The notes under the pieces: generated by a model | Database searches by the model: none | What the model was told of the DNA's origin: nothing | Seen by the model: the letters and a program-made list of their open reading frames with translations, nothing else | Shown: in pieces, positions 55,632 through 64,000 of the stretch | Numbering within the stretch: the stretch's first letter is position 1 | How the letters are laid out: each line of letters begins with the position of its first letter | Program-made: the position numbers and the translations under genes | DNA from: Haliclona indistincta | Taxonomy: Eukaryota > Porifera > Demospongiae > Haplosclerida > Chalinidae | DNA length: 64,000 bases | Reading direction: 5' to 3' | Assembly (NCBI GenBank): GCA_964017065.1 | Contig: OZ024784.1 | Span: forward strand, 17,775,152 to 17,839,151

Positions 55632-58600
55632 TCAGAATATCCTATAGCTGTTGCTGATAGTGACATCATTTTTATCATTGAGAAGACGATAAGGAAGACT
55701 GTCATTAGCATCAGTGCACTCACGGCTGACTGGAGTCTCCTTCTTCGTCTTTAGTGCAGACAATTTCTGGTATATTTTAATGGCTATGTAGACAACCATG
55801 TATCCAATGGAGACAGAGGTCAGTAGTAACTGAACAATGATTAGTGATGTTCCATTTGATTGGCTGTATGCTAGGTTAAAAATAGCGATTATTAAAATAA
55901 ATGTGATGTTTATGAAAAGAAAAATCTCCAGTAAATCGTGCCATTTCTTTTTATATGGTTGAAGAAATACATGTACTAGAATTATGAATATGAAGAGACA
56001 GATGGCAACGCCATAGTAATATCTAGGGCCTTGGACAATCATGCCGGTTATTATAACAAACACCAGACGATAAAAGAAGTAAAGTCCAGCAAAGTAACGG
56101 TGTCTATCTTTGAAGCAAGCCTGGAAGGAGTCAAGAAATGGCATCAGCTTCAGTCGTAGTTTGTTGTAGTACCACTTTGGTGCTGTACTTGTGAAGCAGT
56201 CCATGCTGAACAGCTTAGTGAGTATGGGTTCCAGAATGAGGATAGTTGGTGGAGGAATCAAGATGAAGATCATACAAAGAAAAGCAGGCACAGCATACAA
56301 TTGATGATCTCCCTTGAGATAGTCAAGCTCACCATCAAACAATGCAACGGTTGTATTCCATTTATGATATATGCCAAAGAGATGTGAAGGTTTAAGTATG
56401 TGCGAGGTAATAGCAGCACATTGAAAGTAGCACAGCACTAGGAATGCTGACAGTCCATCTACTATAGACCCTCTAATGTTCCTCCTGCCACATCGTCTGC
56501 ACAGCTTCACACAGCTATAACACGAGTGTACTCTCATGATCAAGATAGTGGCTATAACTAAAAAGAAGGCATATACCAGTGTGGCATATTTGATCATCAA
56601 AATATTCATGATAGTGTCAGTTTGAAAGATACAAAATTCTCCACCAATCCGTATGTCAAAAGCAAGGATACCTATAATTATTTCAAAGATATCTACTATT
56701 TGCTTCGTAATCTGGTTTGTTATACGAATTGTTCCAAATGCAGTGACATTAAGTAGAGATATTATTTGAACATAAAAGATAAAGCTGTAGACAGCTCCTG
56801 AAGTGAGGCTGATGTTGAAGAGCAAGATAATGAGGAAGATGATGGTCACTGGAATCAGCTCTGAGGCAATATAGATAGGTATACCATATTGGCAGCTGGT
56901 GGTGTTGCCACATGTGAAATTACTAGAATGATAGTATACTGATGTATTTTGAACACATCTTCCACACAGTCGTCCATGCCTGTTTTCTCCACAAATCCGT
57001 TCCTCTAGTACTCGTGTATTGGCCTCCTGAGGTAAACTACAGAGCTGTGTTTTGTTATTACAGCTGATGTTTTGGTTGCATAATTGTGTTACACAGAGTC
57101 CAGTAAGCAAATTATCTTGTGTTGCGTTTTCAGAATTGTATCCTGCCCAATAGTTACTGGCTATTGTTGCTGTTCCATAATAGCACTCTATTGAGGTGTA
57201 GTCGAGTTTGTTTGAACAAACACATTTCCTTGATGAATTTACAAATACAAATCCCGGACCACAATAAGATAACTCAAATCCTACAACACGTGTATATGTA
57301 GGACTTTCCAACAACAACTCTCCCTTGTCTCCTTGAAAGCCTAAAAGAATGATTGAGTTATTGTAATAATTAGCAACTTCGGCATTTTGTCCTGAACTCT
57401 GTACTCTGGCTGTGAAGGGGAACAGTTGACTGACATTACCTCCTAACTCATCGTATTGCACTATTTTTAAAGAAGCTTCTATACCAGGCTGAACTACAAT
57501 TTGAAAATCGAAGGTAATGTTTTGGGGAGAAGTAGTAACATGTTTCTTAGAGTCTTTGAAAGTAAAATTTCCAAAGCAATTTCTTTCATAAAAGGTTAAA
57601 TTTGCAGAGTTATTGACTACGTCATTGCAAAATGCGATACAGGGCTTTATGGATGTTGCATAAATATCGATGTAACCAATAATAGCTTTGTTGTTGTGGA
57701 AATGAAAAGAAACATTAGATGGTATTCTCCTGTGGTCCAATTTTAGAAAGCAAGTTTTTAGGTACATGTTTGAAAAGACACGCTTGCTAGTTATGGCACA
57801 AATGGCTCCGCTAAACTTGGTGGCTGTGTTATCTGTGAAGTAGAAGTAACTGTTGTTTCCAGCATAAAGACCTGACCTACCAACCAGGACCATTGCTCCT
57901 CCTTGGTAACCGGTGTTGTTACTGAAATAAGCAAAGCTGTTAGTGTTATAGACAGCACTTGTTGAATAGTAAGTTGAATCAAGATACAATGCTGTCCCAT
58001 TGTTTCCTGTGAAGTTAGTGGTACCAGAAAATGTAACTGTTACTTCAGAAATAAAGAATGCGCCATTTTGGTTGCCATCTAAGATACTGGTGATAGATTT
58101 GAAAATCACAATATTACCTTCGAATTTACAGTCAGTAAAATAAACTCGATTTATGAACTTTGATCCATATTTTGTGAAGACACCTCTACTAGCACTGACT
58201 GCTGCACCACATTGAGCAGAATTATTCACAAAGAGACAGTTTATACAATCAAAATAATTGTAATGTTCGATTTTTCTCACAGAAGAAGCATAAGTTGACA
58301 AACCGCCACCATATCCAGCAATATTGTCAATAAACAAAGAATTAAGAACAGTAACTGTGTTTTTAGTTGGACAAGGCTCTTTGTAAGTAGTATAACCCAT
58401 GTCAATACCTCCTCCACCTGCAGATACTTTGTTGCCAATGAACTTGCTATTCAAAATCAGTATCCTGTTATTAGATGCACTTCCGCTCACACAAATCAGT
58501 GCTCCACCCCCAAAAACTGCAATGTTACCTTCTAGAATGTTACCATCCAGGGTAAAGTTGCTATTGCTGCAAACATTGTTGAAAAGAATTATTCGAATTC

Positions 58601-59345
58601 CGCCACCTTTTTCATAGTACTTAGAATAAAAATATTTGTGTTTATTTGTGCTAGCGTTGTTGTATTGGAACGTATTGCCAGTGATAGTATAATTATTGTG
58701 GTTTAGTACCTTCGTTCCATGAAACAGTATCTGTAAAGCACCACCACCCAACCATTGAGATTGAGAGATTGTGTTGTTGATGAAATAGGAGTCAATCACT
58801 TGCACTGTTGATCCTGTGTTGATAAACGTAAGACCTTGACTAATGCTCCTGTACACCATGATGCTTAATACACTGACTTGAGAACAATCGATGATTTGAA
58901 TGGCTGTCCCACTGCCAGTGAGATGACTTCGATTTGTGTTAACAATAGTTGCTCCACAGTTACTGATAGTGAAGTTTGTGAGGGCAATACATGAAGAGTT
59001 GTCAAAGGCTATTCCTGCTCCATGTGTGTGTGTACTGTTGCAGTTGATGTGTGTTAGTGAGCGGCCTTTCCCAGTAATAGATACATTCTCAACTCCACTG
59101 AAATTAGCTACTCCTTGAAGAGTGTAGTTAGTGTCATTGATCCTGATGGTTACATTGTTGAGCTTGTTACTAGTCACATACTCAGAGACCTTGACCAGAG
59201 ACTGACAGGAGACCAGTGGGTCGTGTTCCTCTAGACAAGATGGAGTGTCACTTCCTTTTTCTGAGATGATTATTTCTCTGGAATAGACACACCAACTCCA
59301 AGAGAGAAGACATGCTAAAAGTAGCTGCATATTGAACAGCATCAT
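55632..59345 (-). CDS. Beta-helix, Cys-rich multipass membrane protein, array copy 3
   Basis: Intronless, 1,237 residues, same architecture as copy 2 (signal peptide ending SWCVYS, beta-helix repeats, CGPGFVFVNSSRKCVC, CGENRHGRLCGRC, multipass region). Residues 1 to about 1,076 look identical to copy 4. The last about 160 residues differ (FYRLVFVIITGMIVQGPRYY against the copy-4 type) and resemble copy 2. The boundary of identity is at 56115/56116. Intact frame. Confidence 0.83.
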   Translation of the reverse strand: MMLFNMQLLLACLLSWSWCVYSREIIISEKGSDTPSCLEEHDPLVSCQSLVKVSEYVTSNKLNNVTIRINDTNYTLQGVANFSGVENVSITGKGRSLTHINCNSTHTHGAGIAFDNSSCIALTNFTISNCGATIVNTNRSHLTGSGTAIQIIDCSQVSVLSIMVYRSISQGLTFINTGSTVQVIDSYFINNTISQSQWLGGGALQILFHGTKVLNHNNYTITGNTFQYNNASTNKHKYFYSKYYEKGGGIRIILFNNVCSNSNFTLDGNILEGNIAVFGGGALICVSGSASNNRILILNSKFIGNKVSAGGGGIDMGYTTYKEPCPTKNTVTVLNSLFIDNIAGYGGGLSTYASSVRKIEHYNYFDCINCLFVNNSAQCGAAVSASRGVFTKYGSKFINRVYFTDCKFEGNIVIFKSITSILDGNQNGAFFISEVTVTFSGTTNFTGNNGTALYLDSTYYSTSAVYNTNSFAYFSNNTGYQGGAMVLVGRSGLYAGNNSYFYFTDNTATKFSGAICAITSKRVFSNMYLKTCFLKLDHRRIPSNVSFHFHNNKAIIGYIDIYATSIKPCIAFCNDVVNNSANLTFYERNCFGNFTFKDSKKHVTTSPQNITFDFQIVVQPGIEASLKIVQYDELGGNVSQLFPFTARVQSSGQNAEVANYYNNSIILLGFQGDKGELLLESPTYTRVVGFELSYCGPGFVFVNSSRKCVCSNKLDYTSIECYYGTATIASNYWAGYNSENATQDNLLTGLCVTQLCNQNISCNNKTQLCSLPQEANTRVLEERICGENRHGRLCGRCVQNTSVYYHSSNFTCGNTTSCQYGIPIYIASELIPVTIIFLIILLFNISLTSGAVYSFIFYVQIISLLNVTAFGTIRITNQITKQIVDIFEIIIGILAFDIRIGGEFCIFQTDTIMNILMIKYATLVYAFFLVIATILIMRVHSCYSCVKLCRRCGRRNIRGSIVDGLSAFLVLCYFQCAAITSHILKPSHLFGIYHKWNTTVALFDGELDYLKGDHQLYAVPAFLCMIFILIPPPTILILEPILTKLFSMDCFTSTAPKWYYNKLRLKLMPFLDSFQACFKDRHRYFAGLYFFYRLVFVIITGMIVQGPRYYYGVAICLFIFIILVHVFLQPYKKKWHDLLEIFLFINITFILIIAIFNLAYSQSNGTSLIIVQLLLTSVSIGYMVVYIAIKIYQKLSALKTKKETPVSRECTDANDSLPYRLLNDKNDVTISNSYRIF

Positions 59346-59409
59346 AGTACTTGTGTTCTCACTGGAATCTTCAGACAGGTGTGATTTATTATTGTTTCAA
59401 GCTATAGTA
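59346..59409 (-). promoter_or_regulatory. Conserved upstream block of array copy 3
   Basis: Repeats the block at 55327-55390. Confidence 0.55.
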
Positions 59410-59543
59410 ATCATTTCAATTTGAAATAATTTATTGATAAATATTATTAACATTGATGTTATAAACTTTAAAAACTAAACTATGTGTTTGTTAAAAACAA
59501 TGAAAGGGAGTCACACGTTTGAATGCTAAGTTGTTGTAAACTC

Positions 59544-62500
59544 TCAGAATGTCCTATAGCTGTTGCTGATAGTGACATCATTGTTATCATTGAGAAGACG
59601 ATAAGGAAGACTGTCATTAACTTCAGTGCACTCACGATTGACTGGAGTCTCCTTCTTCGTCTTTAGTGAAGACAATTTCTGGTACACTTTAATGGCTATG
59701 TAGACAACCATGTATCCAATGGAAAGGAAGATCAATATCAATTGAGCATTGATAAGTTGTGTTCCGTCAGATTTGTTGAAGGCAAGATTATAAAGAGTGA
59801 TTATTAACAGAAATATGATGTTGATAAAGAGAGATATCTCCAACAAATTGTGCCATCTTTTATTATAAGGTTGAAGTAAAACATGAGAAAGAAGAATGAA
59901 CATGAAAATGCAAATGGCAAAACTGTAGTAATGTTGTGGACCTTGTACAATCATACCAGTTATTGGAAAAAGTAAACGATAAAGAAAGTAGAGTCCAGCA
60001 AAGTAACGGTGTCTATCTTTGAAACAAGCCTGGAAGGAGTCAAGAAATGGCATCAGCTTCAGTCGTAGTTTGTTGTAGTACCACTTTGGTGCTGTACTTG
60101 TGAAGCAGTCCATGCTGAACAGCTTAGTGAGTATGGGTTCCAGAATGAGGATAGTTGGTGGAGGAATCAAGATGAAGATCATACAAAGAAAAGCAGGCAC
60201 AGCATACAATTGATGATCTCCCTTGAGATAGTCAAGCTCACCATCAAACAATGCAACGGTTGTATTCCATTTATGATATATGCCAAAGAGATGTGAAGGT
60301 TTAAGTATGTGCGAGGTAATAGCAGCACATTGAAAGTAGCACAGCACTAGGAATGCTGACAGTCCATCTACTATAGACCCTCTAATGTTCCTCCTGCCAC
60401 ATCGTCTGCACAGCTTCACACAGCTATAACACGAGTGTACTCTCATGATCAAGATAGTGGCTATAACTAAAAAGAAGGCATATACCAGTGTGGCATATTT
60501 GATCATCAAAATATTCATGATAGTGTCAGTTTGAAAGATACAAAATTCTCCACCAATCCGTATGTCAAAAGCAAGGATACCTATAATTATTTCAAAGATA
60601 TCTACTATTTGCTTCGTAATCTGGTTTGTTATACGAATTGTTCCAAATGCAGTGACATTAAGTAGAGATATTATTTGAACATAAAAGATAAAGCTGTAGA
60701 CAGCTCCTGAAGTGAGGCTGATGTTGAAGAGCAAGATAATGAGGAAGATGATGGTCACTGGAATCAGCTCTGAGGCAATATAGATAGGTATACCATATTG
60801 GCAGCTGGTGGTGTTGCCACATGTGAAATTACTAGAATGATAGTATACTGATGTATTTTGAACACATCTTCCACACAGTCGTCCATGCCTGTTTTCTCCA
60901 CAAATCCGTTCCTCTAGTACTCGTGTATTGGCCTCCTGAGGTAAACTACAGAGCTGTGTTTTGTTATTACAGCTGATGTTTTGGTTGCATAATTGTGTTA
61001 CACAGAGTCCAGTAAGCAAATTATCTTGTGTTGCGTTTTCAGAATTGTATCCTGCCCAATAGTTACTGGCTATTGTTGCTGTTCCATAATAGCACTCTAT
61101 TGAGGTGTAGTCGAGTTTGTTTGAACAAACACATTTCCTTGATGAATTTACAAATACAAATCCCGGACCACAATAAGATAACTCAAATCCTACAACACGT
61201 GTATATGTAGGACTTTCCAACAACAACTCTCCCTTGTCTCCTTGAAAGCCTAAAAGAATGATTGAGTTATTGTAATAATTAGCAACTTCGGCATTTTGTC
61301 CTGAACTCTGTACTCTGGCTGTGAAGGGGAACAGTTGACTGACATTACCTCCTAACTCATCGTATTGCACTATTTTTAAAGAAGCTTCTATACCAGGCTG
61401 AACTACAATTTGAAAATCGAAGGTAATGTTTTGGGGAGAAGTAGTAACATGTTTCTTAGAGTCTTTGAAAGTAAAATTTCCAAAGCAATTTCTTTCATAA
61501 AAGGTTAAATTTGCAGAGTTATTGACTACGTCATTGCAAAATGCGATACAGGGCTTTATGGATGTTGCATAAATATCGATGTAACCAATAATAGCTTTGT
61601 TGTTGTGGAAATGAAAAGAAACATTAGATGGTATTCTCCTGTGGTCCAATTTTAGAAAGCAAGTTTTTAGGTACATGTTTGAAAAGACACGCTTGCTAGT
61701 TATGGCACAAATGGCTCCGCTAAACTTGGTGGCTGTGTTATCTGTGAAGTAGAAGTAACTGTTGTTTCCAGCATAAAGACCTGACCTACCAACCAGGACC
61801 ATTGCTCCTCCTTGGTAACCGGTGTTGTTACTGAAATAAGCAAAGCTGTTAGTGTTATAGACAGCACTTGTTGAATAGTAAGTTGAATCAAGATACAATG
61901 CTGTCCCATTGTTTCCTGTGAAGTTAGTGGTACCAGAAAATGTAACTGTTACTTCAGAAATAAAGAATGCGCCATTTTGGTTGCCATCTAAGATACTGGT
62001 GATAGATTTGAAAATCACAATATTACCTTCGAATTTACAGTCAGTAAAATAAACTCGATTTATGAACTTTGATCCATATTTTGTGAAGACACCTCTACTA
62101 GCACTGACTGCTGCACCACATTGAGCAGAATTATTCACAAAGAGACAGTTTATACAATCAAAATAATTGTAATGTTCGATTTTTCTCACAGAAGAAGCAT
62201 AAGTTGACAAACCGCCACCATATCCAGCAATATTGTCAATAAACAAAGAATTAAGAACAGTAACTGTGTTTTTAGTTGGACAAGGCTCTTTGTAAGTAGT
62301 ATAACCCATGTCAATACCTCCTCCACCTGCAGATACTTTGTTGCCAATGAACTTGCTATTCAAAATCAGTATCCTGTTATTAGATGCACTTCCGCTCACA
62401 CAAATCAGTGCTCCACCCCCAAAAACTGCAATGTTACCTTCTAGAATGTTACCATCCAGGGTAAAGTTGCTATTGCTGCAAACATTGTTGAAAAGAATTA

Positions 62501-63254
62501 TTCGAATTCCGCCACCTTTTTCATAGTACTTAGAATAAAAATATTTGTGTTTATTTGTGCTAGCGTTGTTGTATTGGAACGTATTGCCAGTGATAGTATA
62601 ATTATTGTGGTTTAGTACCTTCGTTCCATGAAACAGTATCTGTAAAGCACCACCACCCAACCATTGAGATTGAGAGATTGTGTTGTTGATGAAATAGGAG
62701 TCAATCACTTGCACTGTTGATCCTGTGTTGATAAACGTAAGACCTTGACTAATGCTCCTGTACACCATGATGCTTAATACACTGACTTGAGAACAATCGA
62801 TGATTTGAATGGCTGTCCCACTGCCAGTGAGATGACTTCGATTTGTGTTAACAATAGTTGCTCCACAGTTACTGATAGTGAAGTTTGTGAGGGCAATACA
62901 TGAAGAGTTGTCAAAGGCTATTCCTGCTCCATGTGTGTGTGTACTGTTGCAGTTGATGTGTGTTAGTGAGCGGCCTTTCCCAGTAATAGATACATTCTCA
63001 ACTCCACTGAAATTAGCTACTCCTTGAAGAGTGTAGTTAGTGTCATTGATCCTGATGGTTACATTGTTGAGCTTGTTACTAGTCACATACTCAGAGACCT
63101 TGACCAGAGACTGACAGGAGACCAGTGGGTCGTGTTCCTCTAGACAAGATGGAGTGTCACTTCCTTTTTCTGAGATGATTATTTCTCTGGAATAGACACA
63201 CCAACTCCAAGAGAGAAGACATGCTAAAAGTAGCTGCATATTGAACAGCATCAT
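59544..63254 (-). CDS. Beta-helix, Cys-rich multipass membrane protein, array copy 4
   Basis: Intronless, 1,236 residues. Its N-terminal about 1,076 residues match copy 3. Its 3' end (FLYRLLFPITGMIVQGPQHY, LLQPYNKRWHNLLEI) is instead identical to copy 5. The start at 63254 and stop at 59544 are offset by exactly 3,909 bp from copy 3's start and copy 5's stop, so it lies inside a tandem duplication. Frame intact. The spacer to copy 3 (59410-59543) is repeated at 63319-63452. Confidence 0.83.
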   Translation of the reverse strand: MMLFNMQLLLACLLSWSWCVYSREIIISEKGSDTPSCLEEHDPLVSCQSLVKVSEYVTSNKLNNVTIRINDTNYTLQGVANFSGVENVSITGKGRSLTHINCNSTHTHGAGIAFDNSSCIALTNFTISNCGATIVNTNRSHLTGSGTAIQIIDCSQVSVLSIMVYRSISQGLTFINTGSTVQVIDSYFINNTISQSQWLGGGALQILFHGTKVLNHNNYTITGNTFQYNNASTNKHKYFYSKYYEKGGGIRIILFNNVCSNSNFTLDGNILEGNIAVFGGGALICVSGSASNNRILILNSKFIGNKVSAGGGGIDMGYTTYKEPCPTKNTVTVLNSLFIDNIAGYGGGLSTYASSVRKIEHYNYFDCINCLFVNNSAQCGAAVSASRGVFTKYGSKFINRVYFTDCKFEGNIVIFKSITSILDGNQNGAFFISEVTVTFSGTTNFTGNNGTALYLDSTYYSTSAVYNTNSFAYFSNNTGYQGGAMVLVGRSGLYAGNNSYFYFTDNTATKFSGAICAITSKRVFSNMYLKTCFLKLDHRRIPSNVSFHFHNNKAIIGYIDIYATSIKPCIAFCNDVVNNSANLTFYERNCFGNFTFKDSKKHVTTSPQNITFDFQIVVQPGIEASLKIVQYDELGGNVSQLFPFTARVQSSGQNAEVANYYNNSIILLGFQGDKGELLLESPTYTRVVGFELSYCGPGFVFVNSSRKCVCSNKLDYTSIECYYGTATIASNYWAGYNSENATQDNLLTGLCVTQLCNQNISCNNKTQLCSLPQEANTRVLEERICGENRHGRLCGRCVQNTSVYYHSSNFTCGNTTSCQYGIPIYIASELIPVTIIFLIILLFNISLTSGAVYSFIFYVQIISLLNVTAFGTIRITNQITKQIVDIFEIIIGILAFDIRIGGEFCIFQTDTIMNILMIKYATLVYAFFLVIATILIMRVHSCYSCVKLCRRCGRRNIRGSIVDGLSAFLVLCYFQCAAITSHILKPSHLFGIYHKWNTTVALFDGELDYLKGDHQLYAVPAFLCMIFILIPPPTILILEPILTKLFSMDCFTSTAPKWYYNKLRLKLMPFLDSFQACFKDRHRYFAGLYFLYRLLFPITGMIVQGPQHYYSFAICIFMFILLSHVLLQPYNKRWHNLLEISLFINIIFLLIITLYNLAFNKSDGTQLINAQLILIFLSIGYMVVYIAIKVYQKLSSLKTKKETPVNRECTEVNDSLPYRLLNDNNDVTISNSYRTF

Positions 63255-63318
63255 AGTACTTGTGTTCTCACTGGAATCTTCAGACAGGTGTGATTTATTA
63301 TTGTTTCAAGCTATAGTA
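63255..63318 (-). promoter_or_regulatory. Conserved upstream block of array copy 4
   Basis: Repeats the block at 55327-55390. Confidence 0.55.
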
Positions 63319-63452
63319 ATCATTTCAATTTGAAATAATTTATTGATAAATATTATTAACATTGATGTTATAAACTTTAAAAACTAAACTATGTGTTTGT
63401 TAAAAACAATGAAAGGGAGTCACACGTTTGAATGCTAAGTTGTTGTAAACTC

Positions 63453-64000
63453 TCAGAATGTCCTATAGCTGTTGCTGATAGTGACATCATTGTTATCATT
63501 GAGAAGACGATAAGGAAGACTGTCATTAACTTCAGTGCACTCACGATTGACTGGAGTCTCCTTCTTCGTCTTTAGTGAAGACAATTTCTGGTACACTTTA
63601 ATGGCTATGTAGACAACCATGTATCCAATGGAAAGGAAGATCAATATCAATTGAGCATTGATAAGTTGTGTTCCGTCAGATTTGTTGAAGGCAAGATTAT
63701 AAAGAGTGATTATTAACAGAAATATGATGTTGATAAAGAGAGATATCTCCAACAAATTGTGCCATCTTTTATTATAAGGTTGAAGTAAAACATGAGAAAG
63801 AAGAATGAACATGAAAATGCAAATGGCAAAACTGTAGTAATGTTGTGGACCTTGTACAATCATACCAGTTATTGGAAAAAGTAAACGATAAAGAAAGTAG
63901 AGTCCAGCAAAGTAACGGTGTCTATCTTTGAAACAAGCCTGGAAGGAGTCAAGAAATGGCATCAGCTTCAGTCGTAGTTTGTTGTAGTACCACTTTGGTG
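63453..64000 (-). CDS. Beta-helix, Cys-rich multipass membrane protein, array copy 5 (C-terminal part only)
   Basis: The C-terminal about 180 residues, cut by the window end; stop at 63453-63455. Includes the MPFLDSFQACFKDRHRYFAG loop and the copy-4-type tail (LLQPYNKRWHNLLEI to TISNSYRTF). Apparently identical to 59544-60091. The ectodomain lies beyond the window. Confidence 0.85.
   Translation of the reverse strand, partial: PKWYYNKLRLKLMPFLDSFQACFKDRHRYFAGLYFLYRLLFPITGMIVQGPQHYYSFAICIFMFILLSHVLLQPYNKRWHNLLEISLFINIIFLLIITLYNLAFNKSDGTQLINAQLILIFLSIGYMVVYIAIKVYQKLSSLKTKKETPVNRECTEVNDSLPYRLLNDNNDVTISNSYRTF

Noticed and set aside
53097..63027. Plus-strand 60-76 codon frames repeated across array genes
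   Set aside because: Shadows opposite the real minus-strand receptor genes, repeated because the genes are duplicated.

Overview
The window reads as nuclear DNA of an early-branching animal, most likely a demosponge (Amphimedon-like). This is inferred from AT-rich sequence, very short introns (often about 50 bp), single-copy animal genes (TDP1, AP-4 sigma, symplekin, NOA1), death-fold and caspase-like genes, very large intronless beta-helix membrane proteins, and many small terminal-inverted-repeat elements. Species identity is an inference.

Layout. 1-721 (+): last exons of tyrosyl-DNA phosphodiesterase 1. 984-3138 (-): complete AP-4 sigma gene with a 12-nt microexon, a GC-AG intron and a 1.36-kb inverted-repeat element in its last intron. 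3250-25206 (+): a cluster of related caspase-like (His/Cys dyad) protease genes. Copy A has an N-terminal CARD; A' is a broken CARD duplicate; B and C are intact without CARD; D is frameshifted. A small death-domain-only gene (18613-19118) lies between B and C. Mobile DNA fills the gaps: back-to-back inverted-repeat elements (6449-7719), a 4.1-kb composite bounded by inverted 40-bp arrays (7909-12033), a near-perfect foldback (12121-12955), a LINE remnant (17350-18500) and a hAT-like MITE (19668-20395).

25708-35162 (-): complete symplekin gene in about 30 exons. Its last exons are also found, broken, behind caspase copies B and C, so caspase gene plus symplekin tail were duplicated as a unit. 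35261-37108 (-): intronless NOA1 GTPase, head-to-head with a 25-exon coiled-coil gene (37184-45281, +). Intron 10 of the coiled-coil gene holds a complete beta-helix receptor-like gene with one frameshift (39191-42975).

47494-64000 (-): a tandem array of five intronless beta-helix, Cys-rich, multipass membrane protein genes (the last truncated by the window). Copies 3 to 5 lie in an apparently identical 3,909-bp tandem duplication, with swapped 3' ends that point to unequal exchange or gene conversion.

The two systems most worth follow-up are the CARD/death-domain/caspase-like cluster, a candidate lineage-specific cell-death module, and the rapidly duplicating beta-helix receptor array. All exon borders come from reading splice signals and homology by eye; no alignment or search was run.
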